The notes under the pieces are model-generated. The model saw only the letters and a list, made by a program, of their open reading frames with translations. It did not search any database and had not been told where the DNA came from. A stretch of DNA of 5,009 bases, taken from Desulfotignum sp. (GTDB lineage: Bacteria > Desulfobacterota > Desulfobacteria > Desulfobacterales > Desulfobacteraceae). The stretch spans positions 1 to 5,009 of the forward strand of contig JAABSS010000099.1 of NCBI GenBank assembly GCA_011390235.1, in the 5' to 3' direction. The position numbers were made by a program, and so were the translations under genes. Of this stretch, positions 1 through 4,502 are shown piece after piece; position 1 is the stretch's first letter; the number at the start of each line of letters is the position of its first letter.

Positions 1-297
1 GGCGCACCGGATGTTGTCTCCTTCGCGCTTGAGTTCGTCTCCCCGGATATCGCTTTTATAGATGGCGGATCGACCAACGTAACATTTGCCAAGAAAATAA
101 CTGCCGGCAATATTGGAGTTTCTGAAATGAAAATAGATGGGATGCTGGGAGGTAATGCCGTAAAATGCGTAAAATTTGAGCATTTTTTCATGATCCAGCG
201 CATGGATCACAAAGGGTTCGGTATCAAATCCAAACTCATCCAGGTTCACGTTCACACGGCTGATGATTCGGTCTGCCAATTGCTGTAACTGATCCAT
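1..297 (-). CDS. Gamma-carbonic-anhydrase-like / hexapeptide-repeat protein, N-terminal part (cut by window edge)
   Basis: Reading the minus strand from 297 gives an uninterrupted 99-residue frame that leaves the window, so the C-terminus is missing. The protein begins MDQLQQLADRIISRVNV. After about 58 residues it becomes repeat-like (NIAGSYF, LGKCYV, GRSAIY), followed by IYKSDIRGDELK at about residues 80-91. The hexapeptide rhythm and the S-x-I-x3-IRGD pattern resemble the left-handed beta-helix of gamma-class carbonic anhydrases and isoleucine-patch acyltransferases, where the IRGD Arg and Asp are conserved. The metal-binding histidines would lie further on and cannot be checked. Two in-frame ATGs lie upstream (312 and 336). 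I chose 297 because AAAGG at 305-309 sits 7 bases ahead, whereas the others have poor ribosome sites. The roughly 58-residue N-terminal domain before the helix is longer than in a minimal gamma-CA. Enzymatic activity is unproven; an acyltransferase or a structural protein is equally possible. Confidence 0.6.
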   Translation of the reverse strand, partial: MDQLQQLADRIISRVNVNLDEFGFDTEPFVIHALDHEKMLKFYAFYGITSQHPIYFHFRNSNIAGSYFLGKCYVGRSAIYKSDIRGDELKREGDNIRCA

Positions 298-355
298 TGT
301 CGTGCCTTTCATTGTTAAAGAATCTTGAAATTTCATGCCTGTTTATGCTGCATGG

Positions 356-400
356 TGTATCCATTCTGATTCATATACCATAGAAAAATATTTGGATACA
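356..400. repeat. 8-base inverted repeat flanking a promoter-like segment
   Basis: TGTATCCA at 356-363 is the exact reverse complement of TGGATACA at 393-400, with a 29-base AT-rich spacer. The arms bracket the putative promoter of the downstream minus-strand gene. This could be an operator pair or a long-loop hairpin. There is no T-tract or GC-rich stem, so it is not a convincing terminator for the response-regulator gene. Confidence 0.35.
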
Positions 401-401
401 A
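372..401 (-). promoter_or_regulatory. Possible sigma-70-type promoter for the gamma-CA-like gene
   Basis: On the minus strand TTGTAT (401-396) and TATATG (377-372) are separated by 18 bases in the AT-rich gap after the response-regulator stop codon. Each hexamer is only a partial match to consensus. The same two hexamers recur, 17 bases apart, in front of the kinase gene. If real, transcription would start near base 365, leaving a leader of roughly 70 bases. This would let the gamma-CA-like gene be expressed independently of the two-component operon. Confidence 0.3.
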
Positions 402-414
402 GACATATCGAATC

Positions 415-1842
415 TCACTTTCCTGATCCACCCATCTCAGCCGGGAGATCATTGCCCAGCCGGCGGTAAAGGGTCCGTCGACCGATCCCCAAAATAGCGG
501 CGGCCCGCCGTTTGTTTCCCCCCACCCGGGTCAGGACATGACGGATATATTGCTGTTCGATTTCCGCTAACGGCGGCAGTGCGTTGCCATCCTCCGGAAA
601 TACAAACGCCGGTTGCAATACGGGCAGTGAATTGTTTTTCGACATCTGATTTCTGATACGCGCCGGCAGATGCGCCACCCGGATACGGTCTCCGGTGGTA
701 AACGTCACCGCCCGTTCCACAGCATTGCGCAGTTCCCTGACATTGCCGGGAAACGGATATTGTGATACCAAATCCAGGGCCCGGGCTGAAAATCCTTTCA
801 CTGCCTTGCCCTGCCCCAGGGAAAACTGTCGCAAAAACCGGTCGGCCAGCAGTTCGATATCTTCCGCGCGGTCCCTGAGCGGCGGCACTCGAAGGGCAAA
901 TGTTTCCAGGCGGAAAAAAAGATCTTCCCTGAACGCACCGTTCTGAACCTCTTGATCGATATCTCTGTGGGTGGCGGCCAGGATTCGGACATCCACCTGA
1001 TCTTCCGTATTTTCACCCACCCGCCGGAGCTTGCCGTCCTGAAGGACCCGCAACAGTTTGGCCTGGAGAAACAGCGGCATTTCAGAAATTTCGTCCAGCA
1101 GCAGGGACCCGCCTGCGGCCTCCAGAAAAATCCCTTGACGGCCTTTGCCCGCACCGGTGAATGCGCCTTGAGCATGACCGAACAATTCGGTTTCCATCAG
1201 ATTTTCAGGGATACCGGCACAGTTGACCGGCACAAAAGGACCTTCGGCGCGGTCGCTTTCCTTGTGAACCGCCCTGGCCACCAGTTCTTTTCCAGTTCCG
1301 CTTTCCCCCAGTATCAGCACCGGTCCCCGGGCTTTGGCCACTTGGCGGATCTGTTCGTATAAAAACCTCATGGGCCTGCTCTGACCGTAAATGCCATGAA
1401 ATCCTTCCGCCGAAAGAAATCCGCGCATTTGGCTGACGGTCTCTGACAGATGTTTTCGCTCAAGAACGCGGGTGACCGCCAGAATAAAATGTTCCAGATC
1501 CAGGGGTTTGGCCAGAAAATCATCCGCACCGGCTTTCAAGGCTTCCACAGCCCGGGAAATCGTTCCGAATGCAGTGATCATGAGAAATCCCGGGGGGAAA
1601 TCCAGCGCCAGATCCCGCACTTTTTTCAAAAAAGACAGCCCGTCCATCCCGGGCAGCTTCAAATCACACACGATCACTTCCGGCAAATTCGTTTCCATTG
1701 CCTTTACCGCGTTTTCCGCACTCGGCAGCCAGCAGGCATCCAGTCCGACATCCTGAATCTCCTCACACAACAGGCTGCCCAGGGCCTGGTCATCTTCTAT
1801 GATCCATACGGTTTCTTTCGAACCAGTATCTGTCCGTGTCAT
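415..1842 (-). CDS. Sigma-54-dependent response regulator, NtrC family
   Basis: This 475-residue cytoplasmic protein activates RNA polymerase bearing sigma-54 once phosphorylated. The receiver domain (about 11-130) has acidic residues D17/D18, phospho-acceptor D60 (VIVCD), T90 and K112, all at standard spacing. The AAA+ domain (about 147-390) has Walker A GESGTGKE (179-186), the sigma-54-contacting GAFTGA loop (226-231), Walker B LLLDE (247-251), REDLFFRL (305-312) and sensor-II GNVREL (366-371). A Fis-type helix-turn-helix ends the protein (about 442-462, NKRRAAAILGI then RRTLYRRL). All key residues are intact, so it should be an active enhancer-binding protein. The ATG overlaps the kinase stop codon (ATGA) and has AAAGGA at 1849-1854 six bases upstream, so the two genes are probably translationally coupled. 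Its partner is the adjacent kinase. Its likely target is the divergent DUF4168 pair, an inference from gene order and the promoter candidate. Layout resembles ZraR, but this protein cannot be named ZraR from this alone. Confidence 0.95.
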   Translation of the reverse strand: MTRTDTGSKETVWIIEDDQALGSLLCEEIQDVGLDACWLPSAENAVKAMETNLPEVIVCDLKLPGMDGLSFLKKVRDLALDFPPGFLMITAFGTISRAVEALKAGADDFLAKPLDLEHFILAVTRVLERKHLSETVSQMRGFLSAEGFHGIYGQSRPMRFLYEQIRQVAKARGPVLILGESGTGKELVARAVHKESDRAEGPFVPVNCAGIPENLMETELFGHAQGAFTGAGKGRQGIFLEAAGGSLLLDEISEMPLFLQAKLLRVLQDGKLRRVGENTEDQVDVRILAATHRDIDQEVQNGAFREDLFFRLETFALRVPPLRDRAEDIELLADRFLRQFSLGQGKAVKGFSARALDLVSQYPFPGNVRELRNAVERAVTFTTGDRIRVAHLPARIRNQMSKNNSLPVLQPAFVFPEDGNALPPLAEIEQQYIRHVLTRVGGNKRRAAAILGIGRRTLYRRLGNDLPAEMGGSGK

Positions 1843-3335
1843 ACCGTGTCCTTTGGTTTATCTTCTGATTCCGGGTTATTGCAGGGTATGTACAAAACAA
1901 AGCCGGCCCCGCCCATTTGGCTGTCGGTCAATTCCACCTTTCCGCCGTGTTCCCGGGCCGCCGCATGCACCACGGACAATCCCAGGCCGGTCCCCTCTCC
2001 TACCGGTTTGGTGGTAAAAAACGGATCGAAAATTTCGGTCCGGTTTTCCGACATCACTCCCGGGCCATCATCTTCCACATAAAACATGACAAGATCGTTC
2101 CGGCATGTGCAGCTCATTTGCACATGCACACCTTGAGCACTTTGTACCGCATTTTTCAATAAATTGACCAAGGCCTGCTGTACGCGGATGGCATCCAGCA
2201 ATACGACCTTCCGGGCATCCGGGATTCTACACCGGATATGCGCATCGTTTTTTTGTGCTTCTTCCTGAACGGTTGACACGGCTGATTTCATCAGCCGGGA
2301 CACATCCATTGGAGCACGCCGCAATGGATTTCTGCGGCTGAAATCCAGGAGCTGCTTGATGATATATTCCATACGGCTGACTTCAGTACGAATGACTTCA
2401 AACACCCGGGTCAGGTTTTCGGGCAGATTTTTATCCCGAAGCGCGCGCTGCGCCCGGCCCCCGATGGTGCACAAGGGGGTGCCCAGTTCATGGGCCGTGC
2501 CTGCGGCAAACCGGCCCAATGCCGCCAGTTTTTCATTCCGGCGCACCTGTTGTTCCAGCTCATCCTGTTTTCTGCGGTGAGCCAGAATGGTTTTTTGCGC
2601 TTCATCCATGCGGTTGAGCATATGATTGAAGGTTTTTCCCAGAGCCCTTATCTCTCTGGGACCGCTGTATTCAAAACGATGCCGGTGATCTCCCCGGGCA
2701 ATGCGTGTCATACTGGCAGTCAGACGGTTCAGATGAACCCCGACCGCCTGGTGGTGGCCATACAGCACCACACCGGAAAGCAGTACCATCAGCAATGTCA
2801 ACAACAGAACACCATGAATCCGCAACGTGTGAAGGTTTTCAATGAACTCGCTTTCTTTCCGGGTCAACTGCAGCAGCCCGTTGATTTGTCCACCCGTATC
2901 CGTCAGCGGCAGAAAATAGGAATACACCGGACGGCCTGCAATCTGCTCATATTCTCCTCGTTTTTTCCCTTTTGCCGCCAATTGTGTAAACTTTTCACGC
3001 TCATCTTCCGGCTCAGCCAGTCCCAGGTTCAGAATCCGTTTTCCTTTACTGTCATACACGTTTGCACTGTAGACTCTTCCAATGGCGAACACCGAAGCCA
3101 ATGACTGATGAATGCTCCCTGTGCGGTCTTTTTCCAGGGCATAACTCAAAGGCAGCTGAACGGCCCGGGCCACCAGTTCAAGGTCTGTCTGCATCTGTTT
3201 TTCCACCTGGCTTTCAATGGAATTGAGCGTCACATAGCCGACAATTCCCAGCGTGAGCACCATGGGCAGCATGACATAAACCAGCAGTGCCGTTCTGGAA
3301 TGGATCGATTTTGGGAACAATGTGATCTCAGGCAT
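1839..3335 (-). CDS. Membrane-bound sensor histidine kinase (two TM segments, periplasmic sensor, HAMP, HisKA, HATPase)
   Basis: This 498-residue protein has a membrane segment at about 15-37, a periplasmic region at about 38-172 that looks like a single PDC/Cache-type sensor (VYSANVYDSKGKRIL, then GRPVYSYFLPL), and a second membrane segment at about 173-192. A HAMP linker (about 193-248) and a charged coiled-coil lead into the dimerisation domain with phospho-accepting H282 in HELGTPL. The ATPase domain has an N-box with N391 and N395, a G1 box DDGPG (422-426), an F-box IFDPFFTTK (435-443) and a G2 box GEGTGLGLS (446-454). An in-frame ATG at 3431 would add 32 residues, but I prefer 3335: GGGGGGAG lies 5 bases upstream, and the extension (cysteine-containing, no ribosome site seen) is not kinase-like. 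It should autophosphorylate and pass the phosphate to the overlapping downstream response regulator. The ligand is unknown. General architecture matches ZraS-like kinases. Confidence 0.93.
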   Translation of the reverse strand: MPEITLFPKSIHSRTALLVYVMLPMVLTLGIVGYVTLNSIESQVEKQMQTDLELVARAVQLPLSYALEKDRTGSIHQSLASVFAIGRVYSANVYDSKGKRILNLGLAEPEDEREKFTQLAAKGKKRGEYEQIAGRPVYSYFLPLTDTGGQINGLLQLTRKESEFIENLHTLRIHGVLLLTLLMVLLSGVVLYGHHQAVGVHLNRLTASMTRIARGDHRHRFEYSGPREIRALGKTFNHMLNRMDEAQKTILAHRRKQDELEQQVRRNEKLAALGRFAAGTAHELGTPLCTIGGRAQRALRDKNLPENLTRVFEVIRTEVSRMEYIIKQLLDFSRRNPLRRAPMDVSRLMKSAVSTVQEEAQKNDAHIRCRIPDARKVVLLDAIRVQQALVNLLKNAVQSAQGVHVQMSCTCRNDLVMFYVEDDGPGVMSENRTEIFDPFFTTKPVGEGTGLGLSVVHAAAREHGGKVELTDSQMGGAGFVLYIPCNNPESEDKPKDTV

Positions 3336-3340
3336 ATTTT

Positions 3341-3348
3341 CTCCCCCC
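3341..3348 (-). promoter_or_regulatory. Ribosome binding site that fixes the kinase start
   Basis: On the minus strand GGGGGGAG precedes ATG (3335-3333) with a 5-base AAAAT spacer. It is the only strong Shine-Dalgarno match near either candidate start, and it supports the 498-residue kinase over the longer in-frame reading from 3431. Confidence 0.75.
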
Positions 3349-3366
3349 ATACCGTAAAAACATCCC

Positions 3367-3385
3367 ACACATATAGCACATGTGT
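3367..3385. repeat. Inverted repeat ACACAT-N7-ATGTGT, candidate regulator binding site
   Basis: ACACAT at 3367-3372 and ATGTGT at 3380-3385 are perfect reverse complements around 7 bases. A perfect 8-base palindrome CACATGTG (3377-3384) overlaps the right arm. The 19-base dyad fits a dimeric helix-turn-helix protein. It overlaps the putative -10 region of the kinase promoter and lies about 140 bases upstream of the sigma-54 promoter candidate, a normal distance for an enhancer (UAS) bound by an NtrC-type regulator. Binding is inferred only. Confidence 0.45.
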
Positions 3386-3398
3386 CATTTAGATACAA
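3370..3398 (-). promoter_or_regulatory. Possible sigma-70-type promoter for the kinase-regulator operon
   Basis: On the minus strand TTGTAT (3398-3393) and TATATG (3375-3370) are 17 bases apart, with a TGC just before the -10 that could act as an extended -10 element. Transcription would start near 3363, about 28 bases before the kinase ATG. Each hexamer is a partial match, so this is tentative. The overlapping dyad at 3367-3385 would allow autoregulation. Confidence 0.35.
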
Positions 3399-3521
3399 CA
3401 AAACCGCCCCGTCACCCGGGATTAAACCCATGGCAGGCTTTTATCGCATAAATAATTTTTATACATGATTACAGATAGATAGGATGGAGAATGCTTTTTT
3501 GGGGAAAACCCTTTTGTAACC

Positions 3522-3537
3522 GGGCATGATTCTGGCA
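3522..3537 (+). promoter_or_regulatory. Candidate sigma-54 (-24/-12) promoter for the DUF4168 operon
   Basis: GGGCATGATTCTGGCA has the invariant GG (3523-3524) and GC (3535-3536) separated by exactly 10 bases, as in the sigma-54 consensus TGGCAYR-N4-TTGCW. The mismatches are a G for the first T of the -24 box and a G for one T of the -12 box. It faces the DUF4168 genes and predicts a start near base 3548, giving a leader of about 90 bases. The divergent gene pair encodes a sigma-54 activator, which strengthens the call. I found no comparable GG-N10-GC element pointing towards the kinase. Confidence 0.55.
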
Positions 3538-3553
3538 ATTTCAGATCATCAAC

Positions 3554-3575
3554 GACATCCGGTGTCATGGATGTC
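3554..3575 (+). other. Stem-loop near the predicted 5' end of the DUF4168 transcript
   Basis: GACATCC (3554-3560) pairs exactly with GGATGTC (3569-3575) around an 8-base loop. If transcription starts near 3548, the hairpin would lie about 6 bases from the RNA 5' end, where such structures can protect mRNA from decay. An A8 run follows immediately. It is not a plus-strand terminator because no T-tract follows. Confidence 0.4.
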
Positions 3576-3600
3576 AAAAAAAATGTGCCGACGGGGCACA
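3576..3600 (-). terminator. Rho-independent terminator reading leftward (or leader hairpin on the plus strand)
   Basis: Read on the minus strand, TGTGCC (3600-3595), a 5-base loop and GGCACA (3589-3584) are followed directly by eight T residues (3583-3576), the classical layout of an intrinsic terminator. No minus-strand gene ends here. It could stop leftward transcription coming from the hydrogenase-like gene through the DUF4168 pair before it reaches the kinase promoter. On the plus strand the same stem would form in the DUF4168 leader, about 25 bases before the ribosome site AAAGGA (3625-3630). The stem is only 6 base pairs, so terminator strength is uncertain. Confidence 0.5.
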
Positions 3601-3637
3601 AACAATCATTTACCAATTTTATTCAAAGGAAAATTCA

Positions 3638-4021
3638 ATGACTGATTTCAAACGTGTTTCACAAATCTTTTTTATTGTCGCCATCACCCTTCTGGCCGCC
3701 ACAGTCCTGACGGGGACCGCACAGGAAAGTTCCAATGAATCGTCCAAAATCCAGCAGGAAATTTCTGACACTGATCTGGACAATGCGGCTCAGGCCTATG
3801 CGCAGATGCAGGCAATCCATGGGGAGTTTCAACAATCAGTTCAACAGACAGAAGATCAGGAGGAACGGCAGCAGCTTCAGAATCAGACCAACGAACGACT
3901 GGTCCTCGCCATTGAGCAAACCGGTCTGGATGTTGACACGTTCAACCACATCATGGCCCAGGTCCAGTCAGATGAACAGCTGAGAGAAAGGTTCATTGAA
4001 AAAATTGAAACCCTTCAGTAA
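3638..4021 (+). CDS. Exported DUF4168-domain protein (first of tandem pair)
   Basis: This 127-residue protein opens with a typical Sec signal: a short charged start, a hydrophobic core at about 9-25 and a likely cut near TGTAQ (26-29). There is no lipobox cysteine, so a soluble periplasmic location is expected. Residues 42-127 form an all-helical, Gln/Glu-rich domain (FQQSVQQTEDQEERQQLQ at 64-81; TFNHIMAQVQ at 101-110) that fits the DUF4168 pattern, a family of unknown function. The mature protein has no cysteine and no metal-binding cluster that I can see. AAAGGA at 3625-3630 supports the ATG at 3638. It is first in an operon with the lipoprotein gene, whose domain aligns without gaps over 86 residues (about 39 identities by hand count). 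It lies downstream of a sigma-54 promoter candidate and divergent from a sigma-54 two-component pair, suggesting an envelope-stress or signal-responsive product (inference). Confidence 0.8.
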   Translation: MTDFKRVSQIFFIVAITLLAATVLTGTAQESSNESSKIQQEISDTDLDNAAQAYAQMQAIHGEFQQSVQQTEDQEERQQLQNQTNERLVLAIEQTGLDVDTFNHIMAQVQSDEQLRERFIEKIETLQ

Positions 4022-4034
4022 CATTAACCGATTC

Positions 4035-4041
4035 AAGGAGG
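4035..4041 (+). promoter_or_regulatory. Strong ribosome binding site fixing the lipoprotein start
   Basis: AAGGAGG lies 8 bases before the ATG at 4050. An in-frame ATG at 3996 exists but falls inside the preceding gene, and starting there would put 18 extra residues ahead of a clean lipoprotein signal, so 4050 is preferred. Confidence 0.8.
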
Positions 4042-4049
4042 AATCCTTT

Positions 4050-4493
4050 ATGAGAAACTATCGGCACATATCCATTTCAATCATCCTCTTGATGCTGATG
4101 ATGACGGTGATGATCGGCTTGTCAGGGTGTGATTCCGACGCCCCTTCTGATCCTGATCAGTCCACATCCACGTTGCCGGTGAGCCCTGCGGAACAGTCGG
4201 GTGAACCGGCCAACGGGATGGCATCTTTGCCCATCAGCGACGAGGATATCGAAAAGGCGGCGACAGCCCACAAGGACATCACCCGAATCAACCAGAATCT
4301 GCAGCAAGCAGTTCAGCAGACGGAAAACATGGATGAACGCCGGAAACTGCAGATCAAAGCCAATGAAGACATGGTCAGGGCCGCTGAAAGTGCGGGACTT
4401 GATTTTAAAGCCTACAACCATATCATGCAGCAGGTCCGAAGCAACACTCAGATGGAAATGCTTTTCCAGGAAAAGCTGAAATCTCTGGAATGA
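4050..4493 (+). CDS. DUF4168-domain lipoprotein (second of tandem pair)
   Basis: This 147-residue protein has a lipoprotein signal: charged start MRNYR, a Leu/Met-rich core (about 8-23) and lipobox LSGC with lipidated Cys27. A low-complexity linker rich in Ser, Pro, Asp and Thr (about 28-60) tethers the C-terminal DUF4168-like helical domain (62-147), which contains LQQAVQQTENMDERRKLQ (84-101) and YNHIMQQV (122-129). The domain aligns end to end without gaps to residues 42-127 of the preceding protein, so the two genes arose by duplication. The gap between them is 28 bases, with a strong AAGGAGG, so they are almost certainly co-transcribed. The residue after the lipidated Cys is Asp, which in E. 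coli disfavours transport to the outer membrane; whether that rule holds in this organism is unknown. The molecular function is unknown. A soluble and a membrane-tethered version of one domain could form a heteromer, but this is speculation. Confidence 0.82.
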   Translation: MRNYRHISISIILLMLMMTVMIGLSGCDSDAPSDPDQSTSTLPVSPAEQSGEPANGMASLPISDEDIEKAATAHKDITRINQNLQQAVQQTENMDERRKLQIKANEDMVRAAESAGLDFKAYNHIMQQVRSNTQMEMLFQEKLKSLE

Positions 4494-4502
4494 TACGATG
4501 GA

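Noticed and set aside
952..2162. Several plus-strand reading frames of 80-210 codons opposite the kinase and regulator genes
   Set aside because: They are antisense shadows of well-supported genes with complete conserved motifs, and their predicted proteins show no domain features.
3336..3431. Kinase N-terminal extension from the upstream ATG at 3431
   Set aside because: The added 32 residues would cover the putative promoter and the dyad, and no strong ribosome site precedes 3431, while a strong one precedes 3335.
3501..3514. GGGGAAAACCCTTTT as a plus-strand terminator
   Set aside because: The stem would be only three G-C pairs, no gene ends before it on that strand, and it lies upstream of the promoter candidate.
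3382..3568. Direct repeat GTGTCAT at 3382-3388 and 3562-3568
   Set aside because: Seven bases is short, the copies sit in different contexts (operator-like dyad versus leader hairpin loop), and chance is sufficient.
3422..3616. 64-codon minus-strand reading frame in the divergent intergenic region
   Set aside because: It overlaps the sigma-54 promoter candidate and both stem-loops, has no convincing ribosome site, and encodes no recognisable motif or membrane segment. It is probably a chance frame.
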